Source: Pezizomycotina sp. ARF18
Lineage: Eukaryota > Ascomycota
Assembly (NCBI GenBank): GCA_002224055.1
Contig: AZLU01000193.1
Location: 1 to 64,000, forward strand
DNA length: 64,000 nt
Direction of reading: 5' to 3'
In this document: in pieces, positions 47,048 through 61,179 of the stretch
Layout of the letters: every line of letters begins with the position of its first letter
Position numbering within the stretch: the first letter of the stretch is position 1
The notes under the pieces: generated by a model
What the model saw: the letters and a program-made list of their open reading frames with translations, nothing else
Told to the model about the DNA's origin: nothing
Databases searched by the model: none
Translations under genes and position numbers: made by a program

Positions 47048-50000
47048 CTACGTGATATCATCCGCGTATGCACGAAAAATGGGCAGAAATGCACTGAAAA
47101 CAGAGAAAAAAAATACAGTGGAAAAAAAAATAAAGAGAAAAATAAAGAAGGTATGAGTCGCCCCGGTGGAAATAACACTCCTCAAAATGCCTTTACTTCT
47201 TCTCCCTTCTTTCCCCTTCTTCCTCCTCGAAGCCTTCTTCCTCTCAGGACTCTGCGTCCTGGGACTGACAGGGTTGCTGCCTGCCGGACTGGCCCCAAAG
47301 TCCCTAAACACGGCCCTGGTAGCCCAATTACTCGCTCCCTCTCCGTTGCCCGCCTGCTGCTGCGGGAACTCCACCGTCGTACCCTCGGGTAAATTCAAAT
47401 CCCCGCCGAACCTGCTAACCTGCAAAACGTCCGTTCCGCTGGGAGTATTACTCAACTCCAGCATCCCCGTCCCGCGCCTTCTCAACCCCGTAAGCCTATC
47501 CGCCATACTCAGCGTCGCCGCATCCGGCTGGCTGAGCTGTATCGCGCCATCGGTTCCTATACCTCCCAAAGCACCGCTCGGAACACCACCAGACGCGGAA
47601 GCAGCAGTCACGTCAGCATTACCCCCGGTCGGGACCAACTCGTCGTCGAAGACGCATCTTCGTCCTCAGCTTCCTCCTCCTCCTCGTTCGTTCTCTTATT
47701 AAACGTCGCAACCCTACCCAAACCACTTCTGGCAGTCTGCGGCCTCCTCCTCTCGAAATCGGCAGCGTGCGCCTGCGCGGCGGACGTGGCTACTATGCTC
47801 AGCGCCCGTATTATGGCGTCGCGCTGTCCCTCCGTCCGCGACCGGGTGGGCGTATCCGGTCCGACGCGGCGGAGTGCATGCTGATCGCGGTCTGCCTCGT
47901 GTCCGCTCTTTCCAAATTCGACGATCGGCGAATCCGGTCACGGGGGAGACGACTTCGGACGGTCGACGGGGTTTCTTCGAGCCGGCTTTCGCGCCGCCGT
48001 TTTCTTCGAGGACAGATTCGAGGGATGACATGGCGAGGGAGCGGCGGCGCTCGCCGGGAACCCCAGGGCAGGGGACATTGTACGGGAGCGGAATGTCGTC
48101 GCGATAGGCGCGGAAGCGACCGACACTAAGTAGTTACCGTCAGGACTCTTGCTCGAATTTTGTAGAGATAATAGGAAAACTTTAAGGGGTAAACTTACTT
48201 CGTGCAATGTTCGTTCTCCAATCTAAAAAAGCACCATACCCATCTCCGGAACAGTTCCGTAAGGCTAGTTATAAAACTAACAATGGCGGAGTGCTGCACG
48301 TTCTGCTGGAAGATAATGTACAGCAACCAATTGAAACGAATAATCGGATCAATGACCATGGCCGCGTAGTACACCGACGGCCGCTTGAAGCCCATTTCGG
48401 TACGGAGGAGCTTATTCGGGGCGTCCCAGTCGAGCAAACTCCAATCCATTGCGAGATCCCAGACGGTGGTGTAGCACGAGTTGAGGACGGCGAAGAAGAT
48501 GAACAGCGCACGAAGGCGGTCATTCGACTTATCCATGCGCCACAGGCTCAGAGACATGTAGAACATGACGGTGCAGAGGTACTTACCGCCGTTGACGAGG
48601 TGGGGGAACCAGTTGCGGGTATCGTGATAACGGCGGAAGCACTGGAATAGACGCCATAAGCCCGGTAGAGTCCCGAAAAACCCGAGGACTCGCGAGTTGG
48701 AGGAGTTGCATTGTACGGGGTGGTCCCAGTTTTGATGATAAAGACATACGACGAGCGGAATTGTCTAAAAAGAACAAATTAGCTGAAGACCTACGACAAG
48801 GAAATTTTTTTCAGGTGAACTTACGGTTAATGTATAGGTCATGGAGCAGAACATATCACCGATCCAGAAATCCCTAAATTCTACGGGATAAAATCCAGCC
48901 CATATCACGCGCCATATCGCGTACAGAAACCATTTCCTACTCTCATAGTAGCACACTCTTATCGATTGAACATGATGAGGAACACGACTCCAGGAATATC
49001 AGCGGGAACCATACTCGGTCAATTCCTTCGCCCCAAAATCCCGAAAATGTAAAGAACATGAGGAAGCACATTATCGAAGCTAGTAGCGCAGGTATTTCCA
49101 GCAGCTGCCGCCAATCGATGTTGTGCTTTTTGTCAAATTCGAAGATGAAAACGTAATTTATCCGGGCGAGTGACCACGCCCTGCAACATAGCGAGAATAG
49201 TATCATGAAGATAATGGGGAGGCCGAAGCCCGCCCATACTTGTAACAGGTAGCTGACCTCCGACTCGTGCCACATGCCGTAATGATCTCCGCTCGATCAT
49301 TAAATGCAAGATACAAAGCTTGTGCGAGGAACGGCACGCCAGAGCCGAGGTATACACCGACGCGGAACATCGCACCAGTCTGCTGGGACTTCTGGTCCTT
49401 CGTGCGGAGACGCTCGACGGCGTGCTTCCTCCGCCACGCTCCCAGTACGTAGCAAAGAGCTCCTCCACTTTCCCCATCAACGTATCCAGCTCGTCGGAGG
49501 TCGCGAACGACGCAGTGTGTACCTTCTCGTTCATGTACTTCGCGGAGATGCGCTGGTGCGCCGTCTTGTCGAACTTCTTCAAGATCTTGCGAAACCCTTC
49601 TCGGTTAAGAAGGCAGTACGACTTCAGCAGCTCGAGGCCACGGTAGTACTCCAAAATCGCAAGCTTGATCTTCCTCTTCGCCGTGCGATAGCCGACGTGT
49701 GGCTGCTGCTGTTGCGGTTTCCTGTTATAGTCACGTCTACCGGGGTCTAATCCGTGTAGTTCCTCCCTCGTCGATGTCGGCGCGGCGGCGACACCCGCTG
49801 CAGTAGCACCCAGCTTCGCGACCGTCGGCTTGGTATCGTCATCCGCCTTCTTCTTGCTCCCCAGAATGCCGGGCATATTCATATGGAAGCCGGTACCATT
49901 AGTCCAGCCAAATCCGCTGCCCTTAGCGGCTTGGGCGGCCTTTTCTTGCGCTTCCTGCTGCTTCTGCCACGTCCGGTTCGCCATCATAATCTCGATTTGC

Positions 50001-51219
50001 TGTTCCAGCACCATCAACCGCTCTTTCGCCTCTTGTTCCTTCAGGTTGTAGAAGTTTGTAATCTCTCCAGCTCGTCGTCCAGGAATTCAAAAAGTCCCGT
50101 TGCGCGTCTTCTGTCATCTCCAGGTATACCGTCGTGTTTCGCATCGATGGAGCCGTGTTATGTCGACCAAGGTTAAACTTCAACGCTACGTTTTGAACAA
50201 CCGCTGCAGGTACGGTCGGTGGTTAGCTGTAGACGTCACCGTTGGAGGGCCGCCGCGAGGTAAGGCGTCCCCGCCTCCGGTGCTGCCTCCGACGTGTCGA
50301 GGAAGTGCGGCTCCGACTGCGATAAGCCCGGAACGTAGAGTACGCCAACCGAAGGGTCGTCATGGTGCGCGAGGTCAGCCGAATCGAACGTGTTCGCCCG
50401 CATGCGCTGCATCGACGTCCGCTCCTCCAACGGCTTCAGCGGATCCGGAAGTATCAAACTGGGCGGTCGCTGCGGCGGCGCGTGCTCGTGTCCTTCGCCG
50501 ATGCTACCGTAGGCGCGGACGCTGTGCGACATTGGTTGCGTGAGAGGTGTCCGTTCCGGGTTAAGTTCGCCTTCCTCCGGCGTCGGCGCGAACCGCGGCG
50601 TCTTCCTCTCGAACGGCGATTTTGGCGTCTTCGGTGTCTTACGGTCCAGATCTGCCGTCCGCGGAGATTTACCCCTTCCCTCGCCGTCATCGTCCGTCCC
50701 CATGATGAAGGTCGTCCTCCTTCCGTAGATCTCGGTGCTGTCCCCGCAGACGGCACGCTAATAGGTGGTGTCCATTATTATCGTCGTCAGTCAGCCGTGG
50801 CGTGTATCCCACCGCATTTGGCGTCAAATAGGCACTCCCAGCTTGACCTGCCGTGCCATTCGTCCTCATGGAAGCCGGCGTCCGCCTCTCCAGTACCGGC
50901 AATGTGTGTCGACTGTGCGCTTCGGCATGTCGGAGTGCGCGTGCGACCTGTTTGAGTTTTTTCTTGCCTCCCTGTAGACCAAAAAAAAAAATATCGCAGA
51001 AATATGTTAGAAAAGAAGCGCCCATTTTCATCCCCCAAAATCTTCAAGATCTCACATCCTACCTTGTAGTTGATGTACTTCGCCCGCCACTCCGGCACCA
51101 GGTTATCCTCGAGGTACCTATCAACACCATCAATAATCAGTCCTGCTGTGTCGCGATTACACGTAGAAGGTCAATAAATGGGGGGTTTTTTTCCCTCTCC
51201 TTACTTTGCGAACTTCATG
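47048..51219 (-). CDS. SYG1: SPX-EXS membrane protein, SYG1/XPR1 family
   Basis: ATG 51219: MFKAK-type start (MKFAK), intron 51118-51205, then YLEDNLVPEWRAKYINYK, intron 50972-51062, then GGKKKLKQVARALRHAE: the SPX N-terminus. A Ser/Pro-rich insert follows, then FLDDELE, ITNFYNLKEQEAKERLMVLE and KIKLAILEYYRGLELLKSYC, FRKILKKFDK, closing SPX. The EXS part has many membrane spans and the family signatures FYPVEFRDFWIGDMFCSMTY, FRRYHDTRNWFPHLVNGGKY and WDLAMDWSLLDW, then RRWVWCFFRLENEHCTN and VGRFRAYRDDIPLPY. Introns at 48765-48824 and 48126-48198 restore frame exactly. XPR1 exports phosphate and SPX senses inositol pyrophosphates; yeast SYG1 was found as a suppressor of G-protein signalling. 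A C-terminal Ser/Pro/Lys tail ends near 47160-47190 (stop uncertain). Six or more frame changes. Confidence 0.9.
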
Positions 51220-54200
51220 GCTCTCTCAGGTGACGCAAAAAAAAAAGTTTTCACCTCCTGTCGTGTGACGGTTTGCCTGATTGGAGGTTGCGCCGCCTCC
51301 CGTTGGCCAAAGGGGAACTTCAGACCTGAAAAAAAAAGAACCCTTATCCTGGTTCCAAAAGCGTTTCCGATAGATTCGTCGAGGAGTTTCGATACCGTGG
51401 GAATTCATGGATCACGACAGCGGTCTGTCGAGGATCGGATTAGGGGAAGAAATGAAGGATGGTGGATTGTTTTTATTTTATGAACCTTTCTAATCTCTTT
51501 TTTTTTTTTTTTTTTGTCTTTGGCGAATACCTTTTTTCATCATACCTCTTTTTTTTTTTTTTTTTTTGGCTGGGTAAAAATTCAGGACCAATAATAACTA
51601 GGCGATCTTCAACTAATTAACGGCCAATGATAAGGAGACCTTACCTGCCCAGAAAAGCACAAAATAACAAAAAAAGACCAAACTGCTTCCCGAAGAAAAA
51701 AAAAAAAAAAAAAAAAATCCCTCGGATCGATCCAGAGCTCCCCCCTGTCGCTAATTACCTGCACGTGATCTTAAAGGGGCTTGCAGCTTCGTCCGGTTCC
51801 GCGGAAGTGTCTCGTTCGTCGGAGAGGATCCGATGAGATCAGATCAGGTTCAATTGGAGTGATGGAAATGAGTTACAAAAAGGGAGTCTTGTTTTGTTTA
51901 CACGATAGTGTTTTCACGTTTTTTAAACTCTATAAGTAAATTATTCAAATTTAAAAACGGTCTGTGAGGCAGTTAAGTAGTAACTGTAGCAAAAAATGAT
52001 GAGGGGATTTCATTTGTCAATCTGCGTCAAAAGTCTAGGCTTGCGTCAGTCCTGTTAGCTCAAGCAAGACATAGCATTTGCAAGCGATATATGCACGTAG
52101 GGAAGAAGAGAACAGAAACTTAGCGCAATCAGAACCGAGCTAGTATCAGCATGCAGGAAAAGGAAAAAAGGAATTGGCCTATTAAAACGGCCCGTGCAGT
52201 CCACGTTTTTCTTCGCCGGCGACGAATTATTAAGGCACGGATTCTCCTTGATCGAAAACGATAGAAAACTATACCGGCCGTGGGGAATTCGGATCGACTA
52301 ATTATTTCTAGAAGGCTGAGGCTCGATCCGGCGATAGAGCCCCGATAATATAAGGGATTATTTTGTTTCGGTAAAGAGTTGCGGAAGCAGTACCCGAGCT
52401 ACGAGTAAACGGAACGAAGGGCTTTTTATATTTACTTTTCTTCCATGTTTTTATGAATCCCTTTATAACGCTTATCTTCCCTTCCGGGCTGCAGACTTAG
52501 CTAGTACTATGGACATAGTACCGTTATATATTGACTCTAATAATACACGAGGTTAAGTGCCGCCTATGGTTCCTTCGCGCTGTCCGTTTTCTCAACTAGC
52601 GTTGTAAAGCCCTTGGGTCAGGTAGACTTGATAAACCTTGACTGCTCGCAAATCTAACCCTGACAACCATGAATGTCAACAAACCTTCAACTGCGAATAT
52701 CTCAACAACCGCTCAGCGAAACATCACGAAACTCAAATATATACTACACTCTTATATCCATGGTATATCAGATATCAAGTCGTTTCGCGAAGTTGTCAAA
52801 TTATAATTTTTTTCAATCGCGAATAACCCGACAATTTTACCGTCAACCACTTAATTTCAAATATATATAAATTATTTGTTTGCTGTTGAGATACCACTGA
52901 ATCACTTTCGTTGGTTTTTGTTATGTATTTGGCTGACTCGCCCAAGTTATCTGTACAAATATTTGGAATTCACTATCATTTCGATGTTCCTCCTCAGTTA
53001 ATTTTTAAACCCAACCGCCCCGCCCCCCGGATCCTCTCACGCATTGAACAACCATGCTCTGACGTGTCCACAGCCAGGTGTATCCCTATATCGGTCGACG
53101 ATCTTTCCATATGTTGAACAAGTAAACCCTCCAGATTTTTCTGTTTATACTTACCTGATTTGTGGACTGGTACTGGAACTAGACGGTATCTCGCGCTGGA
53201 AGAACAAACTTCAATTATAGTGACTGAGCAATCTCAGCGTCGTCTCGTAAGCTTAGTAGGAGCATCTTCCGCGAGAAGGGTGCTGAACTCAGATATCGCT
53301 CAGCACCAGAACCACTTAACGTTGTTATAAGGTTTTCATGATGATAGTCGTTGTATTTGGAACTCGGGAAAAGTTTGATGAGATGTGCGACCACCCTAAC
53401 AGAGAGAACTAAAATAGTTCTGAATAGTATGATAGAGCATATAGATGTTTTTGGTGACTAGCAAATCAGGCAACTATCTATCAAGTCGTGCCACATTGTT
53501 TGGCGCTGTTTTACCTTTAGTTCTTTTCCAAATATAGTATATATGCCTGTTAACAGTTACTTAAGGTATCATATCAATACTCCTCGGGATATTTTGCATG
53601 TTACTATGGCCACGGTCGAATGATCACTTAGGAGGCATTAAGAATCATTTAATGACGTATTGTAGCAAGCTCGAGCTGGAACATTACAAATTCGGGATCT
53701 GAAGCTACCATGTAGCAATTACAACACCTTTGTATACATAGTTATACGATGACCCTTTCCTGAGCGCACTAATAGCGAAATTTCAATATGTGGAGGCGGT
53801 ACGGAGATCAAATAGTTGTACCCATTCGTTTTACAATGCCACCGTTTCAGCTTATCGAGTTGTATAGTTTTGAGAAATTTGGTCGTTCAAGATGCCGATT
53901 ATAGCCAGGTTTTGTCGTTTTCAGTTTCGATTGCATATAAGGCTTGCTTTCTATAATAATGGAGATACTCCGTGTGATCCCGCTGTCGCGTTCAGCTAAG
54001 GACTTGCTGCGAACGACAAATTCCTTTCAATTGAAATATGCTATAATGACGCCCCTAATTCGCTAGATATGGCAGATTGAAGAAACATATTTTTTTTTTG
54101 GTGGGGGAGGGAAAGGTGGTTTCGAATTGAGATTGAGGGGTACTCATGGTCTGTGAGGTAATTTAGATAATCTATAAATAAGCAGAGACCTTTAGCTTAT

Positions 54201-54921
54201 TCCAGGCTATGAAGTATGGCGTCGTTCATCACTACGAGTTACGTAGGTGATCTTAGTAATCAAGCCTAGGAACGATTTGAAGCAAGATCCCAGAGTTAAG
54301 CGTAGCGAAGCTATCTTCAGCTTGGTTTCACCTTGATTCACGATTTCTTTATGTTTATATCGAGCTTCCCCTCATCGGCTGGCCCTTTAAGAAGCCAAAA
54401 AGGTCATTAAATGAACGAGCACTTTTTCGTGATAACATATTTCCAGGCTGCAATTTCTACCATCCGGTGAATGATAATGTATGTAATACATCTCTAATCC
54501 TCCTGGGAGCTTAGTCCGCATGGCTAAGACCACGTATTAAGATCTTCCGTATTGAGCGCGGTAATACTTTATATCGTGGGATGAGTGCACTTTAGCCTTC
54601 TATAGCCCTTCAAAATGGTATTTTGGGGTGGTGGGAACTGCGGAAATTCGCTATAAGTTTTTAGCGGCTCTTATCGCAGGGGTGTGAAGTCGTAAATCGG
54701 CCTTTGTAAAGAAGAATGCTCTTTGTACTCTTCTACCAGTGTAATTTTATGTTTTGACAGATGACTTGAGAAGTTGGGATCACGTCTTCGAATATAAAAA
54801 TCAAAAAAAAAAAAATATCGAACGTTGCAACTTTATCTGAGCCTGTGCATTGAAAAATGAGGTTATCATAGTCCCTCTTTTAAACCTCCATCTTCGCAAA
54901 CTCTGCGTCCAGCATTTCGCC

Positions 54922-55104
54922 TTAGAATCCCACATGCGCCTTTCTACGAAAATCTTTCTTATGGCGTGATAACCAGCACTTAGAGCAAACAGGAACCCAT
55001 GCAGCGACGGGTGCGCTCGTGATGATCACGATGGAATATGAATCGTCGTCCTTCAACTTCTTTAGCTTCGTATTTCTCGCGCGATTGAGTTCCAGGTACT
55101 CCAT
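54922..55104 (-). CDS. Possible 60-residue protein
   Basis: ATG-initiated frame MEYLELNRARNTKLKKLKDD with a later WVPVCSKCWLSRHKKDFRRK. A single CxxC and many Lys/Arg. It is short and isolated in gene-poor DNA, so chance is a real alternative. Confidence 0.15.
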   Translation of the reverse strand: MEYLELNRARNTKLKKLKDDDSYSIVIITSAPVAAWVPVCSKCWLSRHKKDFRRKAHVGF

Positions 55105-58100
55105 CTAGATTGTATATTGTGTGCCCACCAGGTTTCCCTTGGGCCTAGCTAAGAAACTATAGTTAAAGATATCCTAAGGGAAGGTTTGCGATACTGATAA
55201 ATTATGCAGTGAGTGCTTAGACTTGATAGAACCGAGAATATTACTCAGCATTTCCGATATTGTCCGATCCTGTGAAGACTTAGGACAAGAATCCGTAAAT
55301 TTTCCATTTAGGTATGACGCATGCCGAAGATGGAGCTTCTTTTCATTTTTCGCTCGCTTTTACCCATACTTTGCCATATTTCGACGTGCGAAAACACCTT
55401 GGCTCGCCAGCAGGTATGGTATCAGATTCAAGTCGGAGCAGATTTAGGATGAATCCAGATCGCATCTTTGGACGGATATTGCGAAATATGGAACAAGCAT
55501 AAGTTCAGATGAATTTAAACTGGCAGTCATGATGGATTGCTAGATACCGAACGTCTTAAACTTCTCCACCCACTATCCAGCACTTATCGCATGAGAATTA
55601 CATAGGCGATTATGTGGATTATTCCCGTACTGCAAGGTTCAACTATCTGTAAGACTGGAGGCCGAAGTTGAGGTTGTCTTTTGCTATAAGTGCGGATAGA
55701 ACATGATTCGTCTTGGACGCACATAGGTAATAAACGTATTAAATTCAGCAGCTTATACCAATGCCTTTCGTTCCTTACGCTTCTGTACCGACTGAGGTTA
55801 AAATTATGATTACGGTTTCATAGAAATGGTTTATTTGTGTCTTTTGTTTTGGAGAATTCCATATACCACATTTCCGAGTCCAAGTCAGGAATCTATGTTC
55901 CGGCGTAGTCGTAGTCTTATTTTCGTCCTGATCTAGTAGTGCTATATTATTAGACGTCGAACCCTGCATGTGGAGAGGTAGGATCTACAATATAGCGCAA
56001 TTTCTTTGCACGTGTCCACGTGGCCGTATATGGTGGCCGTAATCGTATTCTCTAATTGTGGATCAATCTTTATTAGTTCCCTTTGGTAATTTCTCGATCT
56101 AAACCTCTTGGATAATAAGAACCATATTATGCCGATGGCTAAAGACGCATAATCTTTTAAATTGGCTCTCCGCTGGACTTTTATGCTTCCTTTAGCCGTT
56201 GGACAATTATATGACATGCGAAGAAAATTCTCTTGTTGACAAGAAAATTCTTTATTACCTTTTGAAGGATCTTGGATAATTTGAAAAGTACTCCTACTCT
56301 CTTTAAGCCATAGCTTCGGGAAATAAATGTGCTTTCGTTTCTAATTTGGCTAAATTCGTCAGTCTCCTGACCAAGAACCTCCAAATTATATTATATATAT
56401 ATATGAGGTATTGCCTTTAACCTGTACACTAAAAGTAACTACTTTACCTACGGTATAGGAACTTATAAGCTATATCAGGCGTATAAGGTGTGTGTTCCGA
56501 CCGGTATTTCTATTTTGAAAAGAAGCGGTTAAATTTGCTGTGGACATGAGTTTAATAATCTACCACAAGGTTATAAGAAGTATTATTACTTTTGTGATTT
56601 CTACGCTCTACCAGTCAGTTTCTTTGCAGCTGTGTGGAGCTTCAATACAAAATAGTGGCGTTGTTTGCGTTTGTGAAGGTAGCCTATAGGCATGGAGAGA
56701 ACGTATAATGGTGGGTATAATAGTATCCCTGAATAAGAATCTATTAGCTCACATGATTATAAAGAGTGTTAATATATTCCATTTCGTAGAGTAGATAATA
56801 GGTTTAATAATTTGTAATTACTTAATTGTGAAGTAGAAATCTACGTATTTAGTTCGCGTTTTAGCTATAGGAGACGCGTCTTATTTTTATAAGAAAGAAA
56901 AAAATTGTTATTATTAATGGTTAAAAAAGTTATTAATACCTAAAACTACCCTAGCATCTTTAACAAGGCGAGCAAACTTACGCTATAATTCTTTTCAAGG
57001 TTCTTAAAGCTTTCCTCTTTTCTCTTCTTTTTAGAGAGATATTACCTTTTATCCAGCTACTCTACTAGCGAGTAAGTTGAGAGAAGGGGAGAAGGGAGAG
57101 AGGAGAGAAAGAGAGGGGAGAGAAAGAGAGAGAGAGAGAGGTTTGCTATTGTTGCCGTTCATCCTGATAGCTTTAATTTTTTATTACGACTTGATAGCGT
57201 GAATAAGCTCGTAGCCTTATAGTGTGATAGATTCTGAGATAATCTTGAACTTGCAACTAGTGGAGCTTTGAGAAATGGAGATCATTCGGCCGTATTTAAA
57301 TGTTTTTATTTCTTTAAATGCTCAAGCCTTTTTCTTTCCTCTGATATTATTATCAAGATCAGTTTAAAATTACTTTAAAAGACTTACATAATTTTTATGG
57401 CTAGTAAAGGAATATTTGTGAGTTGCATAACGGGTATGGTTAGAATTAACAGGATTGAGAGTTCTAGCACCAAATATGATTATTTATCTAGGATCTTTTG
57501 TATTGTGGATTTAAGAGTTACAAAAGCTGCGCCGTATTAATGAAGTAAACCGCTCGGGATGGAGTACATCTCGATCTTGCCTCTCTCTGGGGCTATACAG
57601 TGGCTATTGGCTGGTGTAGACTCTATAAATAATGGAAGTCTGCTATAATAACTCCGCAGGAGGTACCGCACGTGAATAATGATAAAAACTATGAGGCGCT
57701 TATGACTTCGAATGGAAGAGAGAAATGGGTCCGGACACGAAGGCATAGGCTTTAGATCCTTGTCAGAGGCTTAACAAAGCCTTGGATTTACATTTTCGAG
57801 GGGCTCGGACGTTTTCTGGCGGAGATCTAGATGGGTGGACATTTAGCTAAAAAGAGATACCATTAAGGCGGAGATTGGGAAAAGTATCAATATATATTAT
57901 TATTCTGTTGGTGTATATTGGTGTGGTGGTACAGACATGTAGGGCAAATGGCCAATAACACCACGATGCATAAAGAGCTGCAACATCTCCAAATGGCTTA
58001 ACTATCTAATAAAATGACAGCATGCGTATATTCTTCTATAAGGGAGCTTATTCCCACGTTTTTGTAGTTTTAGAAACCATGCTCGCAATTATATCCAAAC

Positions 58101-59342
58101 TCACATATATTTCTATGAAATCTGAAATCTCCTCGGGTAAAACGGACATATCTATTTCAAATTAATTAGTTAAATAAACAAGTAAAACGAGAGATAGGCG
58201 ATTTTGGTATGTAGAAGGTTGAAAATTCAGGCCGCATAAGAAGTCTATATACAAAATACTACTACTAGACGAACTGGCCGGGGCACGAAGAGCGCGGCAC
58301 GCTCCTTATATATATGTGCTTCCGGAAACTTCAAGAGGATGCTTTATTTGACGAAATTTAAAAATGTATGAGGGGGGATAGAATAGCAATAATTATCCAG
58401 GCAAAGGCCCAATTCCCCGAGGGAATATTTCCCCTACATTCGACAATCTAGCAGTTTTCGTCGACGGCCATGGAGCTAATTCTCCCCTAAACCCTGGTCT
58501 TGTTACGGTTGGAGTGGGTAATTTGGACCTCAACAACACGTTGTGATAAGCTCACAGAGCATGCCCCACGCCCGCACTCGGTAAATGAACGTCACAGAAA
58601 CTCGTTTAGCTTTGTTGAGAACGGCACTTGGATATAAGGATATGGAGGTAGAGTAGGTAGTTCCTGCACGTCCGCGAATATCGAATACTGCTGCCGCAGA
58701 ATGTGTAGAAGCTAGAGCCATGCCCAGATCAGAATCGTATCAGCCTTAGAAGTGACGGTTTGGGATAATTAAGCGAGATACATGGCGCAAAAAATTGTGT
58801 AACCTGAGAAGCGCGAAATTAATACTTCGATCCGAGATGGCGCATTTTGAGGAGAAAAGAACCGTTTGAGGGGGTCACGGAGTATAGACTAAGTTGTAAT
58901 GGCTAACTTCTATGGCGAGGTTTCAATTTTTTCTGTGGAAGAGGGAATGGTAGCACTATAAACTTTAGTCAGTGTTCGTATCATGGCAAAGTATAAGAGC
59001 GGTAGCTTGAACGACAACAGCACGTACTACCAAGATCCGTGTAAAATGGTTCTGTAAAACTCTTTGGACGTGCTTTGCGAAACGTTTAGAGCCCAGTGTC
59101 AAGGGTTGACGATGGCACGATCGAGGGCAGGCTGTTTGGCGTGTTTCTCAAAATACTCTGGTATTAGCTATTTTTCTGCTTGGGGTCGACGAAAGAAAAT
59201 GGATCAGCAATCTGTCAACTATCGCTAGGGGGTACAGGTTGAGTCGAGAAGTGGGTACCTGCCTATGGCTCGTGGCTATCCAATTAAAAATAGGTCTTAC
59301 ATCCAATGTTGTCGCGGGTAGTTAGCTGCAGTAGAATTTTCC

Positions 59343-59357
59343 GGGGGGGGGGGGGGG
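59343..59357. repeat. 15-base G homopolymer
   Basis: An uninterrupted run of 15 G, rare in a genome where the other long homopolymers are A or T. Confidence 0.95.
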
Positions 59358-60936
59358 TGTCTGAGCGAGACTAGGCTTTAATCTTCTCTTCCCTCCCCAT
59401 TTCGAGCTAGTGAAAGAGGGACAGATAGACCTGAATAGTTTACTATGTTTCCTGTTCGCATTACTTCGTGAAGGTAAGATAGAAAAAACGAGCCCTGTTA
59501 AATCCTTCTCCGAATCTAACTCGGTGAAGACGGTAGAGAGCTACTCTTACCCTTGATTTTGGGTAACGAACGATCTTCAAGAGGGCTCCCAGCTACGAAT
59601 CAGATTTGCTCTCCTTTAAGAACCGATACCTTGCCATGAGCAAAAGTCGAAACTGAGGGAGGATATGTGTTGTGACCTAGCCAGAACAACAGACTTGTAT
59701 ATTAAATTATGCCCTTGAAAGAAGATCAAAAGGGGAAAAGAAACTCGTGAAAACCTGCGCACCATACTGCTATAAGACATCCTAAGCGAAGTGAAGATGA
59801 AAGATACAGATGAAGCCAGGCGGTTTATAGAATCCTCCTAGCACAATTACATTTCCGAAACGCCTGAAAGAGATACTGAGGGTGCTGCAAGAGCAAAACA
59901 GACGGTGCTGGCAGGAGGTCAATGCCTATATAAAGTGTTCATATCCCAGAACTTCTCTGATAGTGAGTGATAGCTCGGTAATGTTTTTTAGTGCCCACTA
60001 CCTGCTCGCTAGTAAAAATAATGGCCAAGGAGCCTTTTATACCACGTGACGTCCGTATTTAGCAGCAACAGTCCAATAAATCCTTAACCGCCTTGACGCC
60101 GATCGGCGGATAAATGCGCACGTGCTGTCACAACCACTACTCACGGCCCTATTATGGAACCCTTTCGAAGGCTTCACCATTATTTATTCCGGGCTGAAGC
60201 CTAAGTGGAAAAATAAATAAATAAAAAAGACTTCGCGCAAATCGGCGGCGCACTTTATAACGAAGTTTTCCAACTTACGAATTTTCTTTTCAAAAATATC
60301 TTCACCCATCAATTTTTCTCACAAACAACATTCAAGTTCTGCAAAAAAAAGGTAAGCAAAATCCCGTCTATACTGAACATCACGATCTTTGAGATCCTCA
60401 TCATCATCTTTATGTTCGTGTGATGTTTCATGTTTCATTTGTCCTTGTTCGCTCTGTTTGCTGTTTGCTCTGTTCGTCTGTGTTGACGTACTGATTTCAC
60501 CTTTTCGTACTACGCTACCCTTCCCTACGGTCCTCTGCGTAACGATACTAACCTTTCATACCATTCCATCTCATCATACAGTCTACCCCTTTACCCTCTT
60601 TCATGTAATTTGACAGCAAAGGTCAAGCCTTCAGACCTATTCGATCCCTTTAAAGAAACAAATCAATAAACCTCAAACGAAGGTGAGTGAGCGTTTTCTT
60701 CATTTCTTCTTATAAGAGCCAGTAGCCTTTTTTCAGAATGCCCAAGAGCCCAGCTATTACCAAAGCCACCTACTTCTTGATCATCCATTTTTACACTGGT
60801 CTCCTGAACTTGATCTCCACCTGTTTTACTTTTCATTCTGGCCCTTTTTCGTCTTGAATATCCATGTCAACCGTGAAGCTCCTTTTTGTCAAGTGTTCGA
60901 GAGCTTCTCTATTCAGAGAATCAATGCGGTCCATCC

Positions 60937-60968
<32 letters not shown>

Positions 60969-61179
60969 TTTCTGTTCCTGAGGATCTTCTCCAACTTTTC
61001 CATACTTTCTGCATTTTCTTTTTATTACCTGCCCATTGTATTTCTTGTGCTGGCTTTTTACGGGCCGTATTTTTCTTTGAGCACCGTATTTAAAGGTTTC
61101 AGGCTGTCAGGGCTTTACTGCCTGTCCCATATTTGACTTATTACAAGAATCTTCACGGCCCATTTCAGGCCTTCGAACC

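Larger units (their letters stand above)
51225..60300. other. Gene-poor region, 9 kb
   Basis: No recognisable gene on either strand. It has T and A homopolymers of 17-23 bases at 51501-51519, 51550-51567 and 51696-51716, GA-rich DNA at 57080-57140, and only short frames. No transposon landmark, LTR copy or tRNA was seen. Confidence 0.4.

Noticed and set aside
49133-50017. Frames on the plus strand across the 47-51 kb block
   Set aside because: They are antisense shadows of SYG1, whose SPX and EXS motifs fix the minus strand.
55775-56384. Chain of three minus-strand frames
   Set aside because: They overlap in different frames, are AT-driven and contain no shared motif or splice pattern.
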